Source: Bacillus sp. AZ43 (lineage in GTDB: Bacteria > Actinomycetota > Actinomycetes > Mycobacteriales > Geodermatophilaceae). From it: DNA of 64,000 nt. The notes below the pieces were generated by a model. That model saw only the letters and a list, made by a program, of their open reading frames with translations, did not search any database and had not been told where the DNA came from. Positions 43,455 to 54,600 of the stretch are shown here, piece after piece. The stretch covers positions 84,880 to 148,879 of the forward strand of contig SPQJ01000006.1 of NCBI GenBank assembly GCA_004570425.1. Direction: 5' to 3'. Positions within the stretch are counted from its first letter, which is position 1; every line of letters starts with the position of its first letter. Both the position numbers and the translations under genes were made by a program.

Positions 43455-44018
43455 TCACGCCGGGTCGTTCGCCGTGGCCTCGTCCTTCGCGCGCGAGCCG
43501 TCGAACTCGATCCCCCGCAGGGCGAGGGCCGCGCCGAGGATGCCGCCGCAGACGATCGCGGAGTCGGCGACGTTGAAGACCGGGAACACGCTGCCGTCGG
43601 GCCCGAACACGGAGAGGAAGTCGACCACTCCCCCGCGCAGGAAGCCCGGCTCCCGGAAGAGGCGGTCGATCAGGTTGCCCAGCGCCCCGCCGAGCACGAG
43701 CCCCAGCGTGACCGCCCAGCCGGTGGAGAACAGCTTCCGGGCGGTGCGCACGATGACGACCGCGACGGTCGCCGCGACCAGGGTGAACAGCACGGTGAAG
43801 CCCTCGGCGAAGGAGAAGGCGGCGCCGGTGTTCCGCACGTGGGTGAGGTAGAGCGCCCCGCCGAGGAGGCGGATGTCCTCACCCCGGTCGATCGTGGCGA
43901 CGACGGCCAGCTTCGTGGCCAGGTCGGCCAGCAGCACCGCCGAGGCCAGGGCGAACAGCAGCCGGGTCCGGGGACGGCGGGGGGCCGGGGAGTCCACGGA
44001 CTCGGGCTGCTCGGTCAC
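43455..44018 (-). CDS. lspA: Lipoprotein signal peptidase (signal peptidase II)
   Basis: Cleaves lipoprotein signal peptides after Lgt modification. The 187-residue membrane protein has four hydrophobic segments and both catalytic Asp residues: Asp118 in GNLIDRLF and Asp152 in FPVFNVADS, along with [11 protein letters not shown] chose the GTG at 44018 ([10 protein letters not shown]) because TATCGT (44026-44031) lies 7 nt upstream; a GTG at 44024 is the alternative. It is followed by the pseudouridine synthase gene, the usual actinobacterial order. Confidence 0.96.
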   Translation of the reverse strand: MTEQPESVDSPAPRRPRTRLLFALASAVLLADLATKLAVVATIDRGEDIRLLGGALYLTHVRNTGAAFSFAEGFTVLFTLVAATVAVVIVRTARKLFSTGWAVTLGLVLGGALGNLIDRLFREPGFLRGGVVDFLSVFGPDGSVFPVFNVADSAIVCGGILGAALALRGIEFDGSRAKDEATANDPA

Positions 44019-44093
44019 GCCCACGACGATAGCCGCGCCCCACGCCGGGGCCGGCCACGAGCGTGCGAGTGGTGCAGGGGCAGGCGGTGTTGC

Positions 44094-45350
<1,257 letters not shown>

Positions 45351-45399
45351 GGGTCTCGTCCCCTCGGTGGGTCGGGTCGGGTGCGGAGTCCGGGAGTGG

Positions 45400-46233
45400 T
45401 CAGCCCTTGACGGCGCCGTTGGTGAGGCCGGCGACGATGCGCCGCTGGAAGAGCAGGACGAGCACGACGACGGGGATGGTGACGATCACCGCGGCCGCGG
45501 CGATCGCCCCCGTCGGGTCCTCGAACTGGGAGGCGCCGCTGAACAGGCCCAGCGCTGCTGGCACCGGCCGGGCGGCGCTGGTGGAGGTCAGCGAGATGCC
45601 GTAGACGAAGTCGTTCCAGGCGATGAAGAACGCGATGATCGCGGTGGTGAAGACACCGGGAGCCGCCAGCGGGACGATCACCTTCCGGAACGCCTGCCAG
45701 GTGGTGGCGCCGTCCACCTGGGCGGCCTGCTCCATCTCCCACGGGATCTCGCGGAAGAACGCCGACATCGTCCAGATCGAGATCGGCAGGGTGAGCGACA
45801 GGTACGGGATGATCAGCCCCGGCCAGGTGTCGTAGAGGCCGATCTGCCGCCACACGTTGAACAGCGGCGTGACGATCGAGATCACCGGGAAGATCGCCAC
45901 GACGAGGGCCGTCGACAGGATCAGCCTCTTGCCCGGGAAGTCCAGCCGCGCGATGGCGTAGGCGGCGAACATCGAGAGCAGGCACGAGATCGCGGTGGCG
46001 ATCAGGCAGATCGCGAAGCTGTTCCGCAGCGCCGGCAGGAACAGGTCACTGGCCGACCCGGTGAGGATGGTCGAGTAGTTCTCCCAGGTCCACTGGGTCG
46101 GCAGGAACTGGCCGTTGGCCAGGTCCGAGGGCGCCTTCATCGACACCGACACGATCCAGGCGATCGGGAACAGGCAGTAGACGACGATCACCAGCCCGCC
46201 GACGATCCACCAGATCTTCTCCCTGCGGGACAT
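45400..46233 (-). CDS. sugB: Carbohydrate ABC permease, SugB type
   Basis: Inner-membrane permease of 277 residues with six membrane helices. The cytoplasmic coupling helix carries the EAA-like motif EQAAQVDGATTWQAFRKVIVPLAAPG, and the end GLTNGAVKG is typical of MalG-type permeases. ATG 46233 touches the stop of sugA (GTGATGA region); a GTG one codon earlier is also possible. Pairs with SugA to form the channel of the LpqY-SugABC-like importer. Confidence 0.9.
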   Translation of the reverse strand: MSRREKIWWIVGGLVIVVYCLFPIAWIVSVSMKAPSDLANGQFLPTQWTWENYSTILTGSASDLFLPALRNSFAICLIATAISCLLSMFAAYAIARLDFPGKRLILSTALVVAIFPVISIVTPLFNVWRQIGLYDTWPGLIIPYLSLTLPISIWTMSAFFREIPWEMEQAAQVDGATTWQAFRKVIVPLAAPGVFTTAIIAFFIAWNDFVYGISLTSTSAARPVPAALGLFSGASQFEDPTGAIAAAAVIVTIPVVVLVLLFQRRIVAGLTNGAVKG

Positions 46234-47192
46234 CACTCACCCCTCGCCTGGGCCAGGTCCACCTTGAAGCCCTTGATGAAGATGAACGCGAGCAGCACCA
46301 CGCAGACGAACAGCAGCACGGAGACGGCCGACCCCATGCCGATCTCCAGGCGCGAGATGGTCTGCCGGTAGGCCAGGAAGGAGACCGACTCGGTGCCGTT
46401 CGCACCGGCGGTCATGATGAAGATGCTGTCGAAGACGCGGAACGCGTCAAGGGTCCGGAACAGCAGGGCCACCATGATCGCGGCCTTCATGTTCGGCAGC
46501 GTCACCCGCCACAGCCGCTGCCACCACGTCGCGCCGTCGACCTTCGCGGCCTCCTGCAGCACCTCCGGGACCTGCGCCAGCCCGGCCAGCAGCAGCAGCG
46601 AGATGAACGGCGTGGTCTTCCAGATCTCGGCCAGGCAGATCACCAGCAGCGACGTCCCCGTGTCGCCGAACCAGTCGGTGTCCGCGGAGACCCCCGGCAA
46701 CCAGGCGAACCAGCTGTTGACGAAGCCGGTGTTGATGTCGAAGGCGAACTGCCAGGCGAAGGCCGAGACCACGGTGATCACGGCGTACGGGATCAGGATG
46801 GCCGCCCGCACCACCGGCCGGATCGAGCTGAGGGCCTTCGCCATGACCATGGCCAGGGCGAACCCCAGGATCAGCTCCACGAGCACGGTGACGACGGTGA
46901 TCAGCAGCGTGACGCCCAGGGACCGCCACCACAGCGAGTCGCTGAGGATGACGCCGTAGTTCGCCACGCCGTTGAACGCCCGGTTGTCGGGGTCGGTGAG
47001 CCGGTAGGAGAACAGCGACTCGTAGACCGCCTGGAGGATCGGGTAGGCGGTCACCGCCAGCATCACGAAGAAGGCCGGTCCGGCCAGCAGCCAGCCGAGC
47101 TTGCGCTCGGCCCGCGACCGGTCGCTGATCGTGCCGTGCGGGGCGGAGACGGGCTGGGTCTTCTCGACCGGAGGAAGGGTCGTCTGGGTCAT
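46233..47192 (-). CDS. sugA: Carbohydrate ABC permease, SugA type
   Basis: MalF-type permease of 319 residues, with a ~30-residue soluble N-terminus and six membrane helices starting at about residue 33. The coupling motif is EAAKVDGATWWQRLWRVTLPNMK. The ATG overlaps the stop of the binding-protein gene by 4 bp (ATGA). Forms the heterodimeric channel with SugB. Confidence 0.9.
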   Translation of the reverse strand: MTQTTLPPVEKTQPVSAPHGTISDRSRAERKLGWLLAGPAFFVMLAVTAYPILQAVYESLFSYRLTDPDNRAFNGVANYGVILSDSLWWRSLGVTLLITVVTVLVELILGFALAMVMAKALSSIRPVVRAAILIPYAVITVVSAFAWQFAFDINTGFVNSWFAWLPGVSADTDWFGDTGTSLLVICLAEIWKTTPFISLLLLAGLAQVPEVLQEAAKVDGATWWQRLWRVTLPNMKAAIMVALLFRTLDAFRVFDSIFIMTAGANGTESVSFLAYRQTISRLEIGMGSAVSVLLFVCVVLLAFIFIKGFKVDLAQARGE

Positions 47193-48553
47193 AGCAGCTG
47201 CTCCCCTGCCAGGACGGCGCTGATGAGCTCGGCGGCCGCCTCGGGCGTCGACTCCGGGTCCACCGAGGACGGCGGGTGGTACTCCCGCTGCAGCCCGCCG
47301 GAGACCTCGCTGTAGTACGGGGTCTGCGGCCGGGGTGCGGCCTGTTCGAGCGACTGCCGGATCGTGTCGGCCTGCGGGAAGCTCTCCTGCACCTCGGGGT
47401 CGTCGTACACGGTGGAGTTCGACGCCGGGTTGCCGTTGGTGAGCATGTACTCCTTCTGGTTCTCGGCCGAGACGATGCACTGGGCGGCCTCGAAGGCGAG
47501 ATCCGGGTTCGTGCTGAACGCGCCGATGCCCAGGTTGATCCCGCCGTACGGGGGCGCCGACTCCGTGTCGGCGTCCACCCGCGGGTAGAGCGTCCAGCCG
47601 TAGTCGTCCGGGACCGACTGGTCCATGGTCCCGGCCTCGACGGCGGAGAGGGCCCGCGACCAGACGAACGGCCAGTTGACCATGAAGCCGCCCCGCTCGC
47701 CCTCGAAACCGGTGGCCGAGGCGTCCTCGTTCTCGGTGGAGAACGCGGCGCTGACCTGCCCGGAGTCGGCGACGGCCCGCATCGTCTCGGCGGCCCGGCG
47801 GCCCGGGTCGTCCGTGAGCCCCAGCTGGATCTCCTCCGGGTCGTCGGAGTTCTCGGCGATGACGGCCCCGCCGGCCGATGCGATGAGCGCGTTGAGCCAC
47901 ACGGTCAGGGACTCGGCCCGGATGCCCTGGGCGCCGATGAGCACGTCCTCGCTCTGGGCGGCACCGATGATGTCGTCCCAGGTCCACGTGTCGGCGGCCG
48001 CGGTGTCCAGGCCCGCGGCCTCGGCCACGGACACCCGGTACCAGAGCAGCTGGGTGTTCGCCCAGAACGGGACGGCGACCAGTTCGTCGTTCCAGGTGGA
48101 GCCCGCGATGGCGCTCTCCACGACGTCCTCGGTCACCGCCTCCTCGACGTCGTCCGGGACGTCGGCGAGGAAACCGGCCTCGGCGAACTCCGGGATGAAC
48201 GGCGGGTCCAGGCTCATGATGTCGATCGAGCTGTCGTTGGCCGCCAGCCGCCGCACCAGCTGCTCGCGCTGGGCCGACGCCTCGCGCGGGAGCACCGAGG
48301 TGCTGATCCGGTAGCGCCCACCGGCCTCCTCCGTGCAGCGCTCCGCGATCGCCGCCTGCCCGCCGGAGTCGGGGTTGGTGTACCAGGTCAGCGTCGTGGA
48401 GCCGCCGTCGTCGCTCCCGCAGGCGGCCAGCGCGCCGGTGGCCAGCAGCAGCGCCGCGGTACCGGCGACCCCCCGGCGGGAGCCCCGTCCACGAGCCGGC
48501 CCCGGTCGCGCACGGGAGTGGCCGGGACGTTGCTCGTCAAGCGCGTCGGGCAC
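47189..48553 (-). CDS. lpqY: LpqY-like trehalose-binding lipoprotein
   Basis: Extracytoplasmic solute-binding lipoprotein of 454 residues. The signal sequence ends in the lipobox LAAC with Cys45. The mature part matches my recollection of mycobacterial LpqY well: IAERC, GGRY, LPRE, QREQLVRRLAANDSSIDIMSLD, TQLLWYR, VNWPFV, GGINLGIG and the final DPEST. LpqY binds trehalose. This makes trehalose or a related disaccharide the likely cargo, although the mycolate-recycling role known in mycobacteria would not apply if this organism lacks mycolates. GTG start with GGAGG upstream. First gene of lpqY-sugABC. Confidence 0.87.
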   Translation of the reverse strand: MPDALDEQRPGHSRARPGPARGRGSRRGVAGTAALLLATGALAACGSDDGGSTTLTWYTNPDSGGQAAIAERCTEEAGGRYRISTSVLPREASAQREQLVRRLAANDSSIDIMSLDPPFIPEFAEAGFLADVPDDVEEAVTEDVVESAIAGSTWNDELVAVPFWANTQLLWYRVSVAEAAGLDTAAADTWTWDDIIGAAQSEDVLIGAQGIRAESLTVWLNALIASAGGAVIAENSDDPEEIQLGLTDDPGRRAAETMRAVADSGQVSAAFSTENEDASATGFEGERGGFMVNWPFVWSRALSAVEAGTMDQSVPDDYGWTLYPRVDADTESAPPYGGINLGIGAFSTNPDLAFEAAQCIVSAENQKEYMLTNGNPASNSTVYDDPEVQESFPQADTIRQSLEQAAPRPQTPYYSEVSGGLQREYHPPSSVDPESTPEAAAELISAVLAGEQLL

Positions 48554-48606
48554 TGCGCATCGCCTCCATTGGCGCGACGGGACGTGGTGGTCACCGCGGT
48601 CCTCGG

Positions 48607-48635
48607 AGCGTGATGCAGCCCACAGGGGGTGTCAA
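48607..48635 (-). promoter_or_regulatory. Candidate sigma-70 promoter of lpqY-sugABC
   Basis: Minus strand TTGACA (48630-48635), a 17-bp spacer and CACGCT (48607-48612). The -35 is a perfect consensus; the -10 deviates at its first base. It lies 54 bp before the lpqY start. No obvious operator palindrome was seen next to it. Confidence 0.5.
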
Positions 48636-48694
48636 TTCGAACCGGTACGGAGCCGGCGCCCGCGACCGGACCGTGACCAACCGGGAGTGGCGGG

Positions 48695-49933
48695 TCAGTC
48701 GTCCGTGCCGAGCTCGGCCATGACCGACGGCGTGGTCACTTCCCTGGGTGTCTGGGGCAGCACGTGGGCGAAGTACGACTCGGCCGCGTCCGCCGTGCCG
48801 ACGTCCCGGCCGGCCTGCTCGGAGAGGAACCACCGGTGCTCGAGCACCTCGTGGAAGACCTCCGCGGGGGCCAGCCGGCCGGCCAGCTCGCGCGGGATCG
48901 CCTCGACCACCGGCTGGTACACCTCCGCCAGCCAGCGCTGGGCGGCGTAGGACTCCGCCACGGTCCCGCCGGACTGCTGCTCCAGGTGGGCGCGGAAGGC
49001 CACGATGTCGTTGAGCAGCCGGCGGGCCTGGCGTTCCTGCACCTCCAGCCCGGTCAGGCGCATCAGCTCCCGGCGGTGCTGCCCCGGCTCGGACACGCGG
49101 GTCTCGACCCGCAGCCTGGCCCCTTCCGGGGAGGTCACCAGCTCCATTTCCCCGACGTCGAAGCCGAGGTCGTTGAGCCGCTGCAGCCGCTCGGCCACGC
49201 GCCACTGCTGCTCGTCGGCCGAGAACACCTGCTCGTGCGTGACCTCGTCCCACAGCGCCTCGTAGCGGGCGGGCAGCCCCTCGGCGGTCTCGATCGGGTC
49301 GATCTCGTCGGGCAGCAGCCCGCCGGCCTGCAGGTCCAGCAGCTCCGCGCCCACGCGTTCGCGGGCCAGGTCGACGTCGTAGGCGCGCTGGCCGGGCGAC
49401 AGGGTCGCGTGGCGTTCCACCGTCTCGGCGTCCACGAGGTAGGCCCTGAGCGCGCCGGCGTCCTTGCGGAACAGCGTGTTGGACAGCGAGCAGTCGCCCC
49501 AGAAGACGCCGGCGAGGTGCAGCCGGACGAGGAGCTCCACCAGCGTGTCGAGCAGCCGCTCCGCGGAGTGCTCGCCGCGCGGGCTGGAGAACAGCCAGCG
49601 GTAGGACATCGAGTACTCGAGGTAGTGCGTGACCAGGATGGCCTCCTGGTCACCGGGGCGGTCGACGCAGATGCCCAGCACCGACACCGCGGGGAGGCCC
49701 TCCTCCTCGAACTGGCCCAGCAGCGCGTACTCGTGCCGGGCCAGCCGCTCGTTGATCTCCTTGAGCGCGAACACCCGGCCACCGGAGGCGACGAAGCGGA
49801 CCACGTGGCGGGAGATGCCCCGCTGCGGCACCTCGAGGAGCAGCTGCGGCTCCCACTCGGCCAGGGGCCGGTCCCAGGGCAGGGCGAGCAGCCCCGTCGC
49901 CTCGGCGGCAGGCGGCCGGAAGAGGAACCGCAT
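48695..49933 (-). CDS. DUF4032 protein with kinase-like catalytic loop
   Basis: A 412-residue cytoplasmic protein of the DUF4032 family. The N-terminal half is kinase-like: an ALKEINERLARHEY element in the lysine region, the loop HLAGVFWGDCSLSNTLF with Asp147 and Asn152 in the positions of catalytic Asp and metal-binding Asn, and AYLVDAETVE in the DFG position. The C-terminal half is helical. A substrate is not known; lipopolysaccharide-kinase-like phosphorylation of a small molecule or glycan is possible. ATG chosen with GGGAG 6 nt upstream. It lies just upstream of lpqY-sugABC on the same strand, 141 bp away. Confidence 0.83.
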   Translation of the reverse strand: MRFLFRPPAAEATGLLALPWDRPLAEWEPQLLLEVPQRGISRHVVRFVASGGRVFALKEINERLARHEYALLGQFEEEGLPAVSVLGICVDRPGDQEAILVTHYLEYSMSYRWLFSSPRGEHSAERLLDTLVELLVRLHLAGVFWGDCSLSNTLFRKDAGALRAYLVDAETVERHATLSPGQRAYDVDLARERVGAELLDLQAGGLLPDEIDPIETAEGLPARYEALWDEVTHEQVFSADEQQWRVAERLQRLNDLGFDVGEMELVTSPEGARLRVETRVSEPGQHRRELMRLTGLEVQERQARRLLNDIVAFRAHLEQQSGGTVAESYAAQRWLAEVYQPVVEAIPRELAGRLAPAEVFHEVLEHRWFLSEQAGRDVGTADAAESYFAHVLPQTPREVTTPSVMAELGTDD

Positions 49934-50007
49934 CACGCGCTCCCGCCCGTGGACGGCGCCGTCCACTCGCGCTCACGATGCCAGTCACGTGCCGGAGCGG
50001 CCACCCA

Positions 50008-51519
50008 TCAGTCGGCGCCCGTCGGCGCCCCGGTCTCGCCGCGCCACGCGGCCAGCCGGCCCGCCCGGCTCACCGCCCGCAACCGCCGCTCCGCCTCCGC
50101 GCGCGACCGCCGCGCCGACACCAGCAGCGCCTGGTCGCCGCGCATCAGCCGGGTGGTCGCGTCGGGCACGAACGACCGCCCCTCCCGCACGATCAGCACG
50201 ACCGCGGCGTCCTCGGGCAGCCGCAGCTCGGGCAGGTAGACGCCGTGCAGCCGCGAGCCCGGCGGCACCGTGAGCTGCATGAGGTCGGCGTCGAGCTCCT
50301 CCAGCGGTGCGCTCTCGACGTCGACGTCGCGGGGCGTGACCGGGGCCGCGATGCCCAGCCGCCGCGCCACCCAGGGCAGCGACCAGCCCTGCACCAGGGT
50401 GAAGACGACGACCAGCACGAACACGGTGTCGAAGATCGCCGTCGCGCCCGGGACGCCGAGGGTCAGCGGGAAGGTCGCCAGCACGATCGGGACGGCGCCG
50501 CGCAGCCCCGCCCACGACACGAACGCCTGCTGGGTCCACGGCATGCGGAACCAGACCAGGCTGGCGACCACGGAGAGCGGACGGGCGACGAGCAGCAGCG
50601 CGCCGCCGACGACCAGCGCGGGCCCCAGCGCGTCCAGCAGCCGCCCGGGCGAGGCCAGCAGCCCGAGCAGGACGAACAGCCCGATCTGCGCCAGGGACGC
50701 CATGCCCTCGGCGAACCCGATGCTCGCCGACCGGTGCGGCAGCGCGGAGTTGCCCAGCACCACGCCGGCCAGGTACACCGCGACGATCCCGGAGGTGTGC
50801 GCGAGGGTCGCCCCCGAGAACGCCAGCACGCAGAGGGCGAGCATGGCCAGCGGGTAGAAGCCGGCGAGGGGCAGGGCCACCCGGCGCAGCAGCTCCGCGC
50901 CCGCGAAGCCGACCGCGAGACCGACGGCCGCGCCGCCGACGAGCTCGACGACGACCTCCGCGAGCAGCGTCCACCACGCGTGGGCCTCGCTGTCGGTCAG
51001 GAAGGCGCCCAGGGTGGTGACGAGCAGGAGGGCGGGGGCGTCGTTCAGCCCGCTCTCCGCCTCGATCGACGCCGCCAGCCGGCGGGGCAGGGGCAGCCGG
51101 CGCAGGGCGGCGAAGACGGCCGCCGCGTCGGTCGAGCCGATCACCGCGGCCAGGAGCAGGGCGAAGCCCCACGAGACGTCCAGCAGCAGGACGGTGATCG
51201 CGCCGGTGACCCCGACGCTGATCGCGACGCCGACGGTCGCCAGGGACAGGCCCGGCCCTACCGCGCGGCGGACGTCGGCCCAGCGGGTGGTGAGACCGCC
51301 CTCGGCCAGGATGATCACCAGTGCGGCGACGCCCAGGGTCTGGGTGAGCTCGGCGTCCTCGAACTGCACGCCGAGCCCGCTCTCGCCCAGCGCCAGACCC
51401 AGCGCGAGGTAGAGCAGCAAGCTGGGCAGCCCGAGCCGGTCGGCCAGCCGGAGGGCGACGGCGGCCACCAGCACGACCAGCGAGCCGACCGCGAGCGCCA
51501 CGGTGACCGTGGTGTTCAC
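50008..51519 (-). CDS. Potassium/proton antiporter (NhaP2/CPA1 type) with TrkA-C domain
   Basis: A 503-residue membrane protein with about twelve to thirteen helices (1-390) followed by a soluble TrkA-C-like domain (about 415-490; LMQLTVPPGSRLHG, DQALLVSARR). The transport core has the CPA1 motifs IGSTDAAAVFAALR and ESGLNDAPALLLV, with Asp in the ion path, and SWAGLRGAVPIVLA. Probably exports K+ or Na+ in exchange for H+, helping pH and osmotic balance. GTG start. Divergent from ileS across 113 bp. Confidence 0.92.
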   Translation of the reverse strand: MNTTVTVALAVGSLVVLVAAVALRLADRLGLPSLLLYLALGLALGESGLGVQFEDAELTQTLGVAALVIILAEGGLTTRWADVRRAVGPGLSLATVGVAISVGVTGAITVLLLDVSWGFALLLAAVIGSTDAAAVFAALRRLPLPRRLAASIEAESGLNDAPALLLVTTLGAFLTDSEAHAWWTLLAEVVVELVGGAAVGLAVGFAGAELLRRVALPLAGFYPLAMLALCVLAFSGATLAHTSGIVAVYLAGVVLGNSALPHRSASIGFAEGMASLAQIGLFVLLGLLASPGRLLDALGPALVVGGALLLVARPLSVVASLVWFRMPWTQQAFVSWAGLRGAVPIVLATFPLTLGVPGATAIFDTVFVLVVVFTLVQGWSLPWVARRLGIAAPVTPRDVDVESAPLEELDADLMQLTVPPGSRLHGVYLPELRLPEDAAVVLIVREGRSFVPDATTRLMRGDQALLVSARRSRAEAERRLRAVSRAGRLAAWRGETGAPTGAD

Positions 51520-51556
51520 CGGGCGCCCGCCATGGGGGCAGTCTCCCGTACGCGCG

Positions 51557-51575
51557 GGCCGGCACGGTGCCGGCC
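51557..51575. other. 8-bp hairpin between nhaP2-type gene and ileS
   Basis: GGCCGGCA (51557-51564) and TGCCGGCC (51568-51575) are perfect complements around CGG. It lies in the divergent promoter region. I looked for T-box features for ileS and found none. Confidence 0.4.
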
Positions 51576-51632
51576 GACCGGGCGGCGGACGCGCCCCGCA
51601 ACCGGTTTGGCGCTTCGGGGAGAATGGACGGC

Positions 51633-54600
51633 GTGAGCGCCCCCTCCCCCACCGGTCCGTTCGCCGCGCTGCCCCCGCAGGTCGACCTCCCGGCCATGGA
51701 GCGGCGGATCCTCGAGCGCTGGGAGGCCGACAAGGTCTTCGCCCGGACGCTGGAGGACTCGGCCGGCCGGCCCCAGTGGAACGTGTACGAGGGCCCGCCC
51801 ACGGCCAACGGCCGGCCGGGCACCCACCACATCGAGGCGCGGGCGTTCAAGGACGTCTTCCCCCGGTTCAAGACGATGCAGGGATGGCACGTCCCCCGCC
51901 GCGCCGGCTGGGACTGCCACGGCCTGCCGGTGGAGATCGCGGTCGAGCAGGAGCTGGGCTTCGCCGGCAAGCCGGACATCGAGCGCTACGGCATCGCGGA
52001 GTTCAACGCCCGCTGCCGGGAGTCGGTGCTGCGGCACGTCGACTCGTTCTCCGACCTGACCCGGCGGATGGGGTTCTGGGTCGACTTCTCCCAGGCCTAC
52101 TGGACGATGGACCCGCAGTACATCGAGAGCGTCTGGTGGTCGCTCAAGCAGGTCTTCGACAAGGGCCTGCTGGTCGAGGACCACCGGGTCGCCCCGTACT
52201 GCCCGCGCTGCGGGACGGGTCTGTCCGACCACGAGGTCGCCCAGGGCTACGAGACCATCACCGACCCGTCGGTGTACGTGCGGCTGCCGGTCACCAGCGG
52301 CGAGTGGGCCGGCGCGGCCGATCTGCTGATCTGGACGACGACGCCGTGGACCCTGCCGTCCAACACCGCCGTGGCCGTCCACCCCGACGTCACCTACGTC
52401 GTCGCCCGGAACGAGACCGGCACGTTCGTCGTCGCCGAGCCGCTGCTGGCCGCCGTCCTCGGCGAGGACGCCGAGGTCCTGGCCCGCACGACCGGCCGCG
52501 ACTGGGAGCGGACCACCTACCAGCGGCCGTTCGAGCTGGTCGAGTTCCCCGACGACAACGCCCACTACGTCGTCCTGGCCGACTACGTCACCACCGACGA
52601 CGGCACCGGCCTGGTGCACCAGTCCCCCGCCTTCGGCGCCGACGACCTCGCCGTCTGCCGCGGGTACGGCATGCCGGTGGTCAACCCGATCGACGGCACC
52701 GGCCACTTCCTGCCCGAGGTGCCGCTGGTCGGCGGGCACTTCTTCAAGGCCGCCGACGCCGCACTGGTCGAGGACCTGAAGGCGCGCGGGGTGCTGTACC
52801 GCGAGATCCGGTACGAGCACAGCTATCCGCACTGCTGGCGCTGCCACACGCCGCTCATGTACTACGCGCAGCCCTCCTGGTACATCCGGACCTCCGCGAT
52901 CAAGGACCAGCTGCTCGCGGAGAACGAGAAGACGTCCTGGTACCCCGAGACGATCAAGTGGGGCCGGTACGGCGACTGGCTGAACAACAACGTCGACTGG
53001 GCCCTGTCCCGCGACCGGTACTGGGGCACCCCGCTGCCGATCTGGCGCAACGAGGCCGACCCGTCCCGCATGGTCGTCGTGGGCTCACTCGCCGAGCTCT
53101 CGGAGCTGACCGGCCGCGACCTCTCCGACCTCGACCCGCACCGTCCGTTCATCGACGACATCACCTTCGCGCTGCCCGGCGAGGAAGGCACCTACCGGCG
53201 CGTGCCCCAGGTGATCGACGCCTGGTACGACTCCGGCTCGATGCCGTTCGCCCAGTGGGGCGCGCCCTACCGGAACCAGGAGCAGTTCGAGGCGGCCTAC
53301 CCGGCCCAGTTCATCTGCGAGGCCATCGACCAGACCCGCGGATGGTTCTACTCGCTCATGGCGGTCGGCACGCTGGTGTTCGGGGAGAACTCCTACGAGA
53401 ACGTGCTGTGCCTCGGCCACATCCTCGCCGAGGACGGCCGCAAGATGAGCAAGCACCTCGGCAACATCCTCGAGCCGATCCCGCTGATGGACCGGCACGG
53501 GGCCGACGCGGTCCGCTGGTTCATGCTGGCCGGCGGCTCGCCGTGGTCGGCCCGCCGGGTCGGGCACGAGACGCTGTCCGAGGTCGTCCGCAAGGTGCTG
53601 CTGACCTACTGGAACACGGCCAGCTTCTTCACCCTGTACGCCGAGGCCAACGGCTGGGACCCGTCGGCCACGCCCGCCCCCGCGCGGGCGGACCGGCCGC
53701 TGCTGGACCGCTGGGCCCTGGCCGGGCTCGCCGGCCTGACCGAGAGCGTCACCGCCGCGCTGGAGGACTTCGACACCCAGGGCGCGGGCCGGCTGCTCGC
53801 CGGGTTCGTCGACGACCTCTCCAACTGGTACGTCCGGCGCTCCCGCCGCCGCTTCTGGGACGGCGACCCGGCCGCGCTGGCCACCCTGCACGAGGTGCTC
53901 GACGGGCTCACCCGCCTCATGGCGCCGTTCACGCCGTTCGTCACCGAGGAGGTGTGGACCCGCGCGGTCCTGCCCGGCCTCGGCGCGGGCGCACCCGACT
54001 CGGTGCACCTGGCCTCCTGGCCGACGGTCGACGAGGACGCCCGCGACGAGGCCCTCGTCGCGCAGATGGACCTCGTGCGCCGGCTGGTCGAGCTCGGCCG
54101 CTCGGCCCGCACCTCGGCCAAGGTGCGCACCCGGCAGCCGCTGGCCCGCGCCGTCGTCGCCGCCCCCGGGTGGGCGAGCCTGCCGCGCGACCTGGTGGCC
54201 GAGGTCGCCGACGAGCTGAACGTGCAGGAGATCACCGAGCTGGGCGGAGCGGAGGGCCTGGTCGACGTCAGCGTGAAGGTCGACTTCCGCGCCGTCGGGC
54301 GGCGGCTGGGCAAGCAGGTGCAGGCGGTCGCGAAGGCGGTCGCGGCGGCCGACCCGGCCGAGCTGACCGCCGCCTACCGCGCCGGCACGGCCACGGTGGA
54401 CGTCGACGGGGCGACGGTCCCCCTGGAGGACGGCGACCTGATCGTCACCGAGACCCCGCGCGAGGGCTGGACCGTGGCCAGCGGCGGCGGGCTCACCGTG
54501 GCACTCGACCTGGCGCTCACGCCGGAGCTGGAGCGGGCCGGTCTGGTCCGCGAGGTGGTGCGCCTGGTCCAGGAGGCCCGCAAGTCGAGCGGCCTGGAGG

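Noticed and set aside
43354..43458. 35-residue N-terminal extension of the pseudouridine synthase starting at the lspA stop overlap
   Set aside because: The extension lacks family resemblance and its third codon positions become less GC-rich where a promoter-like CACAAT lies. Kept only as an alternative start.
51520..51632. T-box riboswitch upstream of ileS
   Set aside because: The gap is only about 110 bp, has no T-box core sequence or specifier stem, and the start looks leaderless.
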